A stretch of 64,000 bases of DNA from a virus, in IMG/VR virus record IMGVR_UViG_3300042479_001767, positions 23,465-87,464 of that record. One strand, 5' to 3'. Each line of letters starts with the position of its first letter. Positions within the stretch are counted from its first letter, which is position 1. Shown here piece after piece: positions 51,689 through 58,640 of this stretch. The notes under the pieces were generated by a model, which saw only the letters and a program-made list of their open reading frames with translations, was not told where the DNA came from and made no database searches. A program made the translations under genes and the position numbers.

Positions 51689-52378
51689 ATGAAAAATGTC
51701 GATTTAGATGTTGTTATCACCACAAATTCAAAAAATAGTGATCTTTGGACCATGACTCACAATGCTATAAAGTCTTTGAGAAATTGTATTGGTGGAGAAA
51801 ATTTCAACATAATAGTTGTTGAAACAAACACTAATGCTGAAGAATTTCCAGAAGCTGATGTTACAGTCAAACCAAATGAACCATTCCAAATAAATAAATT
51901 TTACAATTTAGGAGCTGATCATTGTCAAGGCGATTATTTACTAGTAACAAACAATGATGTTTTGTATGATGAGAATTGGTGGGTTCATATGAAAAAATCA
52001 TTCATTGACAATAGTCTTGATACCGCATGTCCACAAGTGACAAATGAACAACCAGACATTTACAATAAATGGTTCAAACAAAAAAATACATTTAAAAATC
52101 TTGAAGGATACGAATGGTTCTTTGGGCAGGCATGGCTAATTACCAAAGATGTCAAAGATTGGTTATTTCCATTAGATGAAAATATTCATTTTTATTTTAA
52201 TGATGACGATATGGTAATGAGATTAAAAGAAAAAAATTGCAAACATCAGCTTGTTTACAAATCAAAAATGCAACATTTCCAAGCTAAATCACACCACATT
52301 CTTAAAGAAGAGGGAAGATACCAGCAAGTTACCTGGGGAACAAAACAATATTTTGATTCAAAATGGAACAAGTCCTAA
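51689..52378 (+). CDS. Glycosyltransferase family 2-like, paralogue
   Basis: 229 residues. Same plan as the gene at 49996: VDLDVVITTNSKNSD, NFNIIVVETNTN, YLLVTNNDVLYDENWW (metal site region), FGQAWLITKDVKDWLFPL and FYFNDDDMVMRLKEK. It is a diverged copy of that enzyme. It may add a second sugar to the same acceptor. A leaderless start is likely, because no ribosome binding site precedes ATG 51689. It overlaps the end of the convergent minus-strand gene by four bases. Confidence 0.75.
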   Translation: MKNVDLDVVITTNSKNSDLWTMTHNAIKSLRNCIGGENFNIIVVETNTNAEEFPEADVTVKPNEPFQINKFYNLGADHCQGDYLLVTNNDVLYDENWWVHMKKSFIDNSLDTACPQVTNEQPDIYNKWFKQKNTFKNLEGYEWFFGQAWLITKDVKDWLFPLDENIHFYFNDDDMVMRLKEKNCKHQLVYKSKMQHFQAKSHHILKEEGRYQQVTWGTKQYFDSKWNKS

Positions 52379-52941
52379 TAATCTAAAATTGAATAACAAA
52401 TATCAACTTCATAGTCTTGGCAATGATCTACAAGTTTGTCCAATACATGAAGTTGATTCAGTACATTTTTATTCACAAAGTTTATATCGTCTGTAAAAGT
52501 CAACTTTTCTTTTGCGCTATTTATTTTATTTCTTAATGATGCTGGAAAAATGACACCTTCTTTTTTGAGATCCAAAATAAAAAGTATTGGATGAATAAAA
52601 TCTTCGCAAACTTCTACTTTCAAATCAGAGCTATTAATGTCACATGAAAATAATTGAAATTCATACGTTGTGTAGTCCAAATCAAAAATGACATAACCTT
52701 TGCAATGGTCATGGTCAAAGTTCTTTTCAAATTTGAAGCCATTTTCTTCAAGTAATCTTTCCCATTCTTTTATTGTTCTTCGATTATTTACTTCAATATT
52801 ATCTGATAATAAAACACTAGAAATAGAGTTGAATTTTGCTGGTTTTATTAATTGTGCTTTCCATAATATTGTTCCAGAAGAAACATTTGATGATTTAAGA
52901 TCTAATATTGCTGGCTTGAATAATAAATATTTGTAGTTCAT
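52375..52941 (-). CDS. Hypothetical protein
   Basis: 188 residues, unrecognised. Mixed alpha/beta composition with a central HDHCKGYVIFDLDYTTYEF strand pair. Four cysteines are scattered, without a cluster. No signal peptide. A weak hairpin (ACTCTT/AAGAGT) and TATAAT lie just upstream of ATG 52941. It converges with the glycosyltransferase at 51689. Confidence 0.55.
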   Translation of the reverse strand: MNYKYLLFKPAILDLKSSNVSSGTILWKAQLIKPAKFNSISSVLLSDNIEVNNRRTIKEWERLLEENGFKFEKNFDHDHCKGYVIFDLDYTTYEFQLFSCDINSSDLKVEVCEDFIHPILFILDLKKEGVIFPASLRNKINSAKEKLTFTDDINFVNKNVLNQLHVLDKLVDHCQDYEVDICYSILDY

Positions 52942-52963
52942 TTACTCTTATTATAAAAGAGTA

Positions 52964-53422
52964 TTAATCTATTTTGTAAGTTTCATCAAATTCTTGTCTG
53001 GCTATTCTGTAAACTTCACTAAAATTGGGACATGGAGATACAATCATGTCTCCAGTTTTCAAAACCATATTTCTACCCCAAGAAGCTACAAACTCCATAT
53101 CGCTTCCTTGGTATACAGTCGCTCTCACTTTGCCCTTAGGTTTTAAGATATGTCCATTTTCAGTTTGATATAAAAAATCGTATCTCTGAATACACATTTC
53201 TTCTGTAACAATATATTCTTCTTGAGATTGAGTATTGAGATTTTTAAGCACAAAATCACCTTCTTTAGCATAGTTTGTTGTTTCTAAACCATCTGAAGTC
53301 CAAGTTTCTATAAACTCTCCAGATGCAGCTTTTCTAGCATAAACTAAAGAAGTCTTAGAATATATCTTTCCCTGAGATTCTATACAGGGGAAAAACATTT
53401 CATAGGCTTCTTTTTGGTTCAT
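52964..53422 (-). CDS. Conserved hypothetical protein (PGDYG-like)
   Basis: 152 residues. The pattern SDGLETTNYAKEGDFVLKN, then EEYIVTEEMCIQRYDFLY, then ASWGRNMVLKTGDMIVSP and QEFDETYKID resembles a small, widespread bacterial domain with an A-x-x-GD-(W/Y/F) motif and Y-x-(V/L)-x-x-x-x-F-x-x-R-Y repeats. Its function is not known to me. It is leftward, divergent from the gene at 53471. Confidence 0.55.
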   Translation of the reverse strand: MNQKEAYEMFFPCIESQGKIYSKTSLVYARKAASGEFIETWTSDGLETTNYAKEGDFVLKNLNTQSQEEYIVTEEMCIQRYDFLYQTENGHILKPKGKVRATVYQGSDMEFVASWGRNMVLKTGDMIVSPCPNFSEVYRIARQEFDETYKID

Positions 53423-53470
53423 ACAGTATATATTCTAATAAGAAGATTCTATTTCTTATGAGGTTACATT

Positions 53471-53836
53471 GTGAATTCTAAATTATTATTTAAAATAATC
53501 AAAACAGCAAATGCATTAGACATTTTTGAAGAGTATGATGCAGCAAATTGTTTAACAAAAATAGCTACTAAAATTGCTCAAATGGATTTAAAAGATGAAA
53601 ATTCATTTTCAGAATGTGATAGCTTGATGTACGATCCTTTAATGACTAGATACAAAATGATGCTTGAAGAAGACTCAAATAATATTGATCAGGAAATTGA
53701 ACAAAAATTAATCATTAAAATAAACAATTGTTTATTTGGAACAAGATTAGATGGCAAAGGGGAATATGTTCTCAAGGATTTACTAAATGATAAATATGGA
53801 ACAAAATACTCAACAATTTTAGAAAATATAGAATAA
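53471..53836 (+). CDS. Hypothetical protein with shared N-terminal LD-Y-AA module
   Basis: 121 residues. The N-terminus KIIKTANALDIFEEYDAANC followed by LTKIATKIAQ is a shortened version of the module seen at 21309 and 47537. The rest is helical and charged. The start is GTG 53471 with GAGGT 7 bases upstream. TTGGTT-N16-TAATAA further upstream may be a promoter. It ends at a terminator hairpin. Unknown function. Confidence 0.6.
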   Translation: MNSKLLFKIIKTANALDIFEEYDAANCLTKIATKIAQMDLKDENSFSECDSLMYDPLMTRYKMMLEEDSNNIDQEIEQKLIIKINNCLFGTRLDGKGEYVLKDLLNDKYGTKYSTILENIE

Positions 53837-53840
53837 CAAA

Positions 53841-53864
53841 AAACCCTCGCATTGCGGGGGTTTT
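53841..53864 (+). terminator. Terminator after the 121-residue gene
   Basis: AAACCC-T-CGC, loop ATT, GCG-G-GGGTTTT. Followed by TTATTGTTTT. Confidence 0.8.
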
Positions 53865-53901
53865 ATTGTTTTAAATAGAATATTTCAAATAGAGGAAATC
53901 T

Positions 53902-54051
53902 ATGAAAAGTAAAATTTCTGCATTGGATATTATTGTTTGTTCAGTGGTTTTAGTAACAATGATTTTGATATTTGTTCCTTTTTATTTGTATTCAAAAACA
54001 ATGAATCATAAGCCAAATTATAATTACAAAAATTTGAAACTTCATAAATAA
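53902..54051 (+). CDS. Small single-span membrane protein
   Basis: 49 residues, MKSKISALDIIVCSVV at the start, then a hydrophobic stretch (VLVTMILIFVPFYLY) and a polar, Asn/Lys/Tyr-rich tail of 19 residues. One membrane helix at about residues 9-30. AGAGGA lies 5 bases before ATG 53902. It is preceded by a terminator and followed by another, so it must have its own promoter, not identified. Such small membrane proteins in phages can be lysis, exclusion or anti-defence factors; no function can be assigned. Confidence 0.6.
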   Translation: MKSKISALDIIVCSVVLVTMILIFVPFYLYSKTMNHKPNYNYKNLKLHK

Positions 54052-54052
54052 A

Positions 54053-54076
54053 AAGACCCTGATTATTCAGGGTCTT
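54053..54076. terminator. Bidirectional terminator overlapping a gene end
   Basis: Perfect 10-bp stem AAGACCCTGA/TCAGGGTCTT with a TTAT loop that contains the stop codon of the leftward gene. It serves the 49-residue gene and the convergent 187-residue gene. Confidence 0.8.
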
Positions 54077-54626
54077 CATCAAATGTAAGTTTTTGTTGTC
54101 CAGACTTCAAGTCATTAAGTTGCTGAGAATTATCAAATCCATGTTTGAAAATATTTCTTGCAGATTTCATATCTTCTTTTGATAAATCAAGCTTTGCAAA
54201 TTTCATAAATGCTTGAAATCTTTCTTCAATTTCATCATCAGTATAAATTGAATTATGGATAGTAAACATACCACTATCCATACCTAAACCATAAGATTCA
54301 GGTCCAAAATTAAATTTATCATATAGCAAGCCTCTATATGAACCATTATCTTTAAAATAGTTTTCAAAGATAACATTTGTAATATAAAAGAATAAAAGTA
54401 GTTGATTATCAGTCTCTAAAGAATCATAATATTCTTTGGCTTTTTGCTTATATTGTTCTCTAACTTGTTCTTCTATTTGTAATAGTTCTTTATGTTCATC
54501 TGAATTTGACCATTCAGTGTATGAATTATAAGTTTTGCCGTTTATTTTAAATGGTTTACTCATTGGATTACCTGTGCTTTCACGAATAGAATCTTCTTTA
54601 CGTTGTTTGACTTCTTCCCATGTCAT
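54063..54626 (-). CDS. Hypothetical protein
   Basis: 187 residues, unrecognised, helical and charged (EEQVREQYKQKAKEYYDSLE), with Tyr/Phe-rich segments (LLLFFYITNVIFENYF) and an acidic end (LTFDEDPE). There are no cysteines or clear motifs. It lies 4 bases after the nuclease-like gene in the same leftward string. Its last codons form an arm of the terminator hairpin. Confidence 0.55.
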   Translation of the reverse strand: MTWEEVKQRKEDSIRESTGNPMSKPFKINGKTYNSYTEWSNSDEHKELLQIEEQVREQYKQKAKEYYDSLETDNQLLLFFYITNVIFENYFKDNGSYRGLLYDKFNFGPESYGLGMDSGMFTIHNSIYTDDEIEERFQAFMKFAKLDLSKEDMKSARNIFKHGFDNSQQLNDLKSGQQKLTFDEDPE

Positions 54627-54630
54627 AGTA

Positions 54631-55248
54631 TCACACTTTTGCCACTAATGATTCAATGTTATTCAAATCTGTATATGGAATATCCCAGTTCCAAAATTCC
54701 ATTCCAGGCATTCTTGCTTTCTTGAAATAGGACTCGTTTATTAATGCTTTTTCAAAAAACCCCATGACAGCAATTTTAGCAAATTTATTTATTCTATCCT
54801 CATTAACAACATATGCTGCAATGTAAATATCATTGTTTAGCTTAAGACGAATGTTCTGATTGCCCCATTTTGTAGCAACAATTAAAAGTGCTCCATGTGA
54901 TGTAGTGGCAGTTTTTACATCTGTTGGCAAGCCATTTATAATAAAATCTGTTTTATCTCCACCTTTTTTATAAGTAATATTCATGGAAAGATCAAGTATT
55001 TTAGCCACAGCCATCTCTCCAAGACATCCACTTCTTTCTGCTTTACAAGGATCTTTGGAATTATTAATCATCCCTCTTCCATAAATCCCACCCTTTTCTC
55101 GTGCCCACATTATTTCGCCAAAATCTTCACACACTTTGTATTCAGTGGGATTAATATCAACAACAGCTGCATGAATATTTGTTTCTAAAACTTTGAAAGG
55201 AATTGATTCAAAGTTTAAATTGCACACTTCGGGTTTATAAAGGTTCAT
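54631..55248 (-). CDS. PD-(D/E)XK nuclease-like protein
   Basis: 205 residues from ATG 55248. The core GCLGEMAVAKILDLS (Glu), then GGDKTDFIINGLPTDVKTATT (Asp in TDF, Asp and Lys in DVKT) fits the PD-(D/E)XK restriction-endonuclease-like fold. It probably binds and cuts DNA; whether host or phage DNA cannot be told. The frame opens further upstream (55320), but ATG 55248 lies exactly six bases after TGG-TATAAT, which supports a leaderless start there. The C-terminal part (MPGMEFWNWDIPYTDL) may bind DNA. Confidence 0.65.
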   Translation of the reverse strand: MNLYKPEVCNLNFESIPFKVLETNIHAAVVDINPTEYKVCEDFGEIMWAREKGGIYGRGMINNSKDPCKAERSGCLGEMAVAKILDLSMNITYKKGGDKTDFIINGLPTDVKTATTSHGALLIVATKWGNQNIRLKLNNDIYIAAYVVNEDRINKFAKIAVMGFFEKALINESYFKKARMPGMEFWNWDIPYTDLNNIESLVAKV

Positions 55249-55254
55249 GATTAT

Positions 55255-55263
55255 ATTATACCA
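55255..55263 (-). promoter_or_regulatory. Extended -10 element before the nuclease-like gene
   Basis: TGG-TATAAT on the minus strand, ending six bases before ATG 55248. TTGTCT lies 18 bases further upstream as a possible -35. Confidence 0.55.
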
Positions 55264-55498
55264 ACGAAGTAAGTATATAGACAACATGGACACATTCAGC
55301 TTCTTCTTTTCGCAATGCAATATAGTAACCTCTTATGAAAATTTCGACAGGACCATTATGCATTAAATTTCTTACAACTCTAACTTCTGTGTCTTTAGTA
55401 AAACCTAGTTCTGATAATCTTCCTCTTGAAGTTCCAGTTACATTTACAACTTTGTAAATATACTTTGAACTTGCACAACAAAGTTTCGTTGAATTCAT
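55256..55498 (-). CDS. FeoA-like small SH3-fold protein
   Basis: 80 residues. KVVNVTGTSRGRLSELGFT, then TEVRVVRNLMHNGPVEIFI, then RGYYIALRKEEAECVHV has the FeoA pattern (L-x-E-L-G-F-x-x-G-x-x-V, then G-P-V-x-I-x-x-R-G, then ALR-x-x-E-A). FeoA domains are SH3-like and either help ferrous iron uptake by FeoB or occur at the end of DtxR-type regulators. A phage copy might interfere with host iron control. The start ATG 55498 sits next to TATGAT, without a clear ribosome binding site. Its end overlaps the promoter of the nuclease-like gene. Confidence 0.65.
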   Translation of the reverse strand: MNSTKLCCASSKYIYKVVNVTGTSRGRLSELGFTKDTEVRVVRNLMHNGPVEIFIRGYYIALRKEEAECVHVVYILTSLV

Positions 55499-55556
55499 AT
55501 CATAGTATTCTCAAATTCATTATGTATTATCTTCTGAAAAATGTATAAAATACAAT

Positions 55557-56108
55557 ATGAATGGAAACTCAATTTTTTTTGAAGGTCGATATACGCCTTA
55601 TTACAATATAATTATCAATATTGCACAATCAGTAGGATGTGAAAATTTTTTAGAGCTAGGTTTAGCTAATGGTGTAAATCACATGTTTATGCGTAATTTT
55701 ATACCAAATTGTGTAGGTGTTGATATGTCTAAAGGATTTGAAGGTGATATTCCTAGATTTTATCAAATGACAACTGATGAGTTCTTTAAGCAAAATACAG
55801 AAAAATTCGACATTATTTTTATCGATGCTTGTCATAAATTTGATCAAGTAAAAATAGATTTTGAAAACTCTTTGAAATGTCTAGAAGACCGTGGAATTAT
55901 TATCTTTCATGACACAGATCCATTCGATGCGCATATGCTAGATGATTCTTTTTCGTCAGACTCATATAAAATCGCTAATTATGTAAGAAAAGAGCATCCA
56001 GAATTAGATTTTATCACTCTACCTGTAAGTAGTATGGGATTAAGCATGTGCAACAGAAGAGATGACGCAAGGCATTTAAAGTTTACTAAACTTACATTTA
56101 ATATTTAG
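55557..56108 (+). CDS. SAM-dependent methyltransferase-like protein
   Basis: 183 residues. NFLELGLANGVNHMFM is motif I (SAM-binding glycine loop), GVDMSKGF motif II, and FDIIFIDACHKFDQVKIDF the post-motif typical of the class I methyltransferase_24 group, followed by LEDRGIIIFHDTDPF. This group methylates sugars or small molecules and is often found in glycan clusters, consistent with the nearby glycosyltransferases. TG-TATAAA ends seven bases before ATG 55557 and there is no ribosome binding site, so it may be leaderless. A hairpin follows the gene. Confidence 0.75.
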   Translation: MNGNSIFFEGRYTPYYNIIINIAQSVGCENFLELGLANGVNHMFMRNFIPNCVGVDMSKGFEGDIPRFYQMTTDEFFKQNTEKFDIIFIDACHKFDQVKIDFENSLKCLEDRGIIIFHDTDPFDAHMLDDSFSSDSYKIANYVRKEHPELDFITLPVSSMGLSMCNRRDDARHLKFTKLTFNI

Positions 56109-56112
56109 CTAT

Positions 56113-56134
56113 AAGGAGCCTTTCAAGGCTCCTT
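56113..56134. terminator. Hairpin after the methyltransferase gene
   Basis: 8-bp stem AAGGAGCC/GGCTCCTT with a six-base loop, followed by ATTTATTTAAC on the plus strand. It also overlaps the end of the convergent 45-residue gene. Confidence 0.7.
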
Positions 56135-56270
56135 ATTTATTTAACTTTAGATCGTCCTTCACTGAATGCTTCATCAATTCTGAAAAAACTTGATCTCGTG
56201 TAAAAATATATATCTTATCTAAAAAATAAAACCAATCATTCTCGATATTGAGAACTTCTTGTAACTTCAT
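56133..56270 (-). CDS. Small hypothetical protein
   Basis: 45 residues beginning MKLQEVLNIENDWFYF and ending SVKDDLKLNK. The start ATG 56270 lies shortly after the stop of the 143-residue gene, with GGTGG seven bases upstream. It is helical and charged, with no family recognised. The reading frame and signal are good, but the size makes the call moderate. Confidence 0.5.
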   Translation of the reverse strand: MKLQEVLNIENDWFYFLDKIYIFTRDQVFSELMKHSVKDDLKLNK

Positions 56271-56272
56271 TG

Positions 56273-56704
56273 TTACCACCAAAGGTCGAACCAGATTTCT
56301 CCTAATATTGCTGCAGCCTTTTTAAGATTGCTTACTCTTTCTTTCTCTAGCTCTAAGGAAACTTCTTCATTTTCACCATTATAATATTCTTGAAATGATT
56401 TAAGGATGAAGTTTAGTTTTTCGTTAAAAGATTCTTCAGTTTCACCACTAGGGAATCCATTATTAAGTTGAATAAATCTTTCTAATCTTGGAATTAAGAA
56501 TAAGGCTAAAGTCTTATCTAAATGCCAAGTTTCAGTATCATCAAATCCCCTTTCATCCCTTTGCTTTTTATATTTCTCAAGTTTTTCGGGCTCATTTGGA
56601 TAAACTTCTTGAGCAATACTAAAGTTGTTTTTTTCTGTAGTCGTAGATGATTGCAAGCAATCTTTTGATTTCTTCTGGGTTGATTTTGATTTGTTTTGGT
56701 TCAT
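56273..56704 (-). CDS. Hypothetical protein
   Basis: 143 residues. The N-terminal 25 are Lys/Ser/Gln-rich and disordered. The C-terminal part (LEKERVSNLKKAAAILGEIW) is helical. The middle has RGFDDTETWHLDKTLALFLIPRLERF and the segment FPSGETEESFNEKLNFILKSFQEY, which resembles a widespread phage protein of unknown function that often neighbours DNA modification genes. It is part of a leftward string with the 63-residue membrane protein upstream. Confidence 0.55.
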   Translation of the reverse strand: MNQNKSKSTQKKSKDCLQSSTTTEKNNFSIAQEVYPNEPEKLEKYKKQRDERGFDDTETWHLDKTLALFLIPRLERFIQLNNGFPSGETEESFNEKLNFILKSFQEYYNGENEEVSLELEKERVSNLKKAAAILGEIWFDLWW

Positions 56705-56709
56705 CTTGG

Positions 56710-56901
56710 TTACTCATTCTCTATCTTTTCAACTTTTTTATAATAATCCATTGCATTTCTCAATGACCATATGGCAAATGCGCCAAGAAGAAAATCACCT
56801 GGCAATGTATTGTAAGTGCGCCATGTATACAAAACTATCAAAATACAAATGGTGTTCCATCCTAATCCTGCAGCTTTATTGTCATCAATTTTATTTTCCA
56901 T
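56710..56901 (-). CDS. Small membrane protein
   Basis: 63 residues with two hydrophobic stretches (TICILIVLYTWRTY and LLGAFAIWSLRNAM) and charged ends (a KKVEKIENE tail). Probably inserts in the inner membrane. TGA-TATCAT lies seven bases before ATG 56901. It is followed by the 143-residue gene with a five-base gap. No family recognised. Confidence 0.55.
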   Translation of the reverse strand: MENKIDDNKAAGLGWNTICILIVLYTWRTYNTLPGDFLLGAFAIWSLRNAMDYYKKVEKIENE

Positions 56902-56950
56902 AATACTTATGATATCACAAAAAAAGAAGGCTGTAAAGCCTTCTTTTTAT

Positions 56951-57190
56951 CTAGTGGAATTCTTGGAAATAAGGACATTTTTGATAGCCAGAACCATCTC
57001 TGACCCATCCATTTCCTTTACATTTATTTTTGCCTTTTCCTAAGCATTCACAAACTCCAATTGGATTTCCATTTCTTATGATAATATTATCGATTTTTGC
57101 TTGTTCTTCTTGAGTAAGATTAAGAAATTCTTCTACTGATCCTACTTTGAATCCAGCATTTTCCAATCGATTTTTCTTATCTTCATCCAT
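56951..57190 (-). CDS. Small protein with HTH-like N-terminus and cysteine-rich tail
   Basis: 79 residues from ATG 57190; the frame opens earlier, but this ATG overlaps the end of the upstream gene. The first 45 residues (KKNRLENAGFKVGSVEEFL, then LTQEEQAKID) match the N-terminal helix pair of antitoxin/transcriptional regulator proteins with an R-L-x-x-A-G-F-x-V-G...EFL pattern. The tail CECLGKGKNKCKGNGWVRDG then YQKCPYF holds four cysteines that may bind zinc. A DNA-binding role is plausible, and it could regulate the accessory cluster. Confidence 0.55.
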   Translation of the reverse strand: MDEDKKNRLENAGFKVGSVEEFLNLTQEEQAKIDNIIIRNGNPIGVCECLGKGKNKCKGNGWVRDGSGYQKCPYFQEFH

Positions 57191-57413
57191 TATTGAATCT
57201 TTCAAACCGCTTTTCAATTTGAAATTTTTCATCGAGAGGTAATACAAGCAAATCAGAAACTTGCCAATCATTAAGTGTTTGCTTATTGATGACAGTTTTA
57301 AATTCTAAATTACCATCAACCAATCGCCAATATTTCACAACATTCCCATTTGTATGTGAAACTTCAGAACCTTGTTTCAACTCATAAAACAAATCAAAAT
57401 TTATATTAAACAT
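57183..57413 (-). CDS. Small hypothetical protein, paralogue of the gene at 59357
   Basis: 76 residues. LFYELKQGSEVSHTN, KYWRLVDGNLEFKTVINKQT and SDLLVLPLDEKFQIEK line up with the 71-residue gene at 59357 (VIEKLNDGYFLIV, TVWRIKNNELQNRVKHKS, IKYLILPMQADYSFKK). It is thus a second repeated small gene in this accessory region, on either side of the Tad2-like array. AGGA lies 5 bases before ATG 57413. Confidence 0.6.
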   Translation of the reverse strand: MFNINFDLFYELKQGSEVSHTNGNVVKYWRLVDGNLEFKTVINKQTLNDWQVSDLLVLPLDEKFQIEKRFERFNNG

Positions 57414-57420
57414 AATTATC

Positions 57421-57825
57421 CTAATCTTCCTCTTCGTTATCAGAATCTTCTAGTGCTGCAGCTAAATCTGCAGGCACTACATCCCACATAAAACCTTTGT
57501 CTTCGAGAGTGTCTGTGTTCCAAGGTTCTAATTCTTCAAGCCAAACACGATAATCTTCATAAGTATCATCATATTCGTCTTGCAAAGTTTCAAAATCTAG
57601 TGAATATTCTTTACCATAAAACTTCATTGCTTTGTCAAAAATACTGCAATCGCAATCAATTTCAAGATAAGCATAACCTTCTTCATTCAAAGGTGTTCTA
57701 CCAGTTCCAAGATATGAAAAATCACTAATGATTTCAATAAGATTTAAGTCATTGATAAGTTCAAGATCAACTTTCCAGTAATCATGACGATAGCAATCAA
57801 TTGTTTGAATTGTAATTTTTTCCAT
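57421..57825 (-). CDS. Hypothetical acidic protein
   Basis: 134 residues, very acidic (YDDTYEDYRVWLEELEPW, SDNEEED). Some DNA-mimic anti-defence proteins have this composition, but no such family is recognised. AGAGGA lies 7 bases before ATG 57825. It lies downstream of the Tad2-like array in the same direction, after a 17-residue frame. Confidence 0.55.
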   Translation of the reverse strand: MEKITIQTIDCYRHDYWKVDLELINDLNLIEIISDFSYLGTGRTPLNEEGYAYLEIDCDCSIFDKAMKFYGKEYSLDFETLQDEYDDTYEDYRVWLEELEPWNTDTLEDKGFMWDVVPADLAAALEDSDNEEED

Positions 57826-57861
57826 AATTATTTCCTCTTATTTTTCTGAAACTTCTGAATC

Positions 57862-57915
57862 TTAGTCAGCAGTAATATCAATGTCAAAAGATAAATTTAA
57901 TTTGTATTTAGCCAT
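57862..57915 (-). CDS. Tiny 17-residue frame after the Tad2-like array
   Basis: MAKYKLNLSFDIDITAD, with a perfect GGGAGG six bases before ATG 57915. That site lies inside the last codons of the preceding array gene, as at the other array junctions. It resembles the first residues of small phage proteins (a K-Y-x-V/L-x-L-x-F-D pattern) and may be a truncated remnant. Confidence 0.35.
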   Translation of the reverse strand: MAKYKLNLSFDIDITAD

Positions 57916-58138
57916 TGATTACCTCCCAATCATCATCTTTCATAATATCATGAAAGATTTCTTGAAGTTTGTATTGAGCCTCTTGTGGTGAATCAACATT
58001 TCTTAAATACATCCAACAAAGAGCTGGTGAATAATGAACCCAAGTGCCTACGTATTCAATATAAGCACCAGGAGACCATTTAAGCATACGGATTTTCTTG
58101 CCTTGTTTCAGCAATTGTAATGCTTCTAATCCACTCAT
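57908..58138 (-). CDS. Tad2/DUF2829-like protein 6 (last of array)
   Basis: 76 residues. It has MSGLEALQLLKQGKKIRMLKW at the start (read in two parts: SGLEALQLLKQGKK and RMLKW), a variable middle, and DDDWEVING at the end. This is the Tad2 (DUF2829) layout: an EAL-x-x-L-x-x-G-K-K helix, a conserved Trp after R-x-x-x-W, and a terminal D-D-W-E-I/V strand. Tad2 binds the gcADPR signal of Thoeris defence and so prevents activation of ThsA. The ATG overlaps the stop of the upstream gene (TAATG). The next tiny frame again uses its last codons as ribosome binding site. Confidence 0.7.
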   Translation of the reverse strand: MSGLEALQLLKQGKKIRMLKWSPGAYIEYVGTWVHYSPALCWMYLRNVDSPQEAQYKLQEIFHDIMKDDDWEVING

Positions 58139-58434
58139 TATCCATCTACCTTTTTGTTATCGTCAACAGTATCTTCTGTATCCCAATAATCAATGTCCCA
58201 ATCATCAGCAATAACATCACCAGGTACTAAATCAAGACCCACTGATGCCAATTCATATTTACTTCCAATTTCATCTGGTTCATCTAGATGATATACAGAC
58301 ACAAAAAAATTGTCATGATATACATACACAAAACAATTGTCATCTTTGTCGTAATACATATATTTTTGTTCCCAGGCAGCTCTTGTGATTGGTTTGCCTT
58401 CCATTAAAGCATCTAATACTTCAGATAATTTCAT
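58138..58434 (-). CDS. Tad2/DUF2829-like protein 5 (longest in array)
   Basis: 98 residues. KLSEVLDALMEGKPITRAAW at the N-terminus and GDVIADDWDIDYWD near the end fit the module. A middle insertion contains several Tyr and Phe (FVYVYHDNFFVSVYH), and there is an extra 15-residue acidic tail. It is the most diverged member of the array by length. The ATG 58434 sits in the last codons of the upstream gene. Confidence 0.65.
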   Translation of the reverse strand: MKLSEVLDALMEGKPITRAAWEQKYMYYDKDDNCFVYVYHDNFFVSVYHLDEPDEIGSKYELASVGLDLVPGDVIADDWDIDYWDTEDTVDDNKKVDG

Positions 58435-58640
58435 TCTAATATCTCCCAATCATCACTCAAAAATTCAGTAGCATCAACAACTCTATTAGTCCAAATAAGT
58501 CTTCCGCCAAAGCCCCATCTAATTTCATTGTGTCGATCTATAGCTCCGAGCATCTGAAACAAATACTCACCTTTTTTCCAATGAAGCCTTCGTACTTGAT
58601 AACCTTTACGAATTGCTTTAAGTGCTTTTATTCCAGTCAT
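58431..58640 (-). CDS. Tad2/DUF2829-like protein 4 (shortest in array)
   Basis: 69 residues. Module signature MTGIKALKAIRKGYQVRRLHW (in two parts: MTGIKALKAIRKG and VRRLHW), then KKGEYLFQM, and FLSDDWEILE at the end. The middle is about 10 residues shorter than in its neighbours. GGGAGA lies 7 bases before ATG 58640, within the WEI codons of the upstream gene. Confidence 0.7.
   Translation of the reverse strand: MTGIKALKAIRKGYQVRRLHWKKGEYLFQMLGAIDRHNEIRWGFGGRLIWTNRVVDATEFLSDDWEILE

Noticed and set aside
55249-55320. Longer start for the nuclease-like protein at 54631
   Set aside because: Would overlap the FeoA-like gene; ATG 55248 has a TATAAT six bases upstream.
56113-56134. Riboswitch-like structure after the methyltransferase gene
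   Set aside because: A simple hairpin between convergent gene ends is explained as a terminator.
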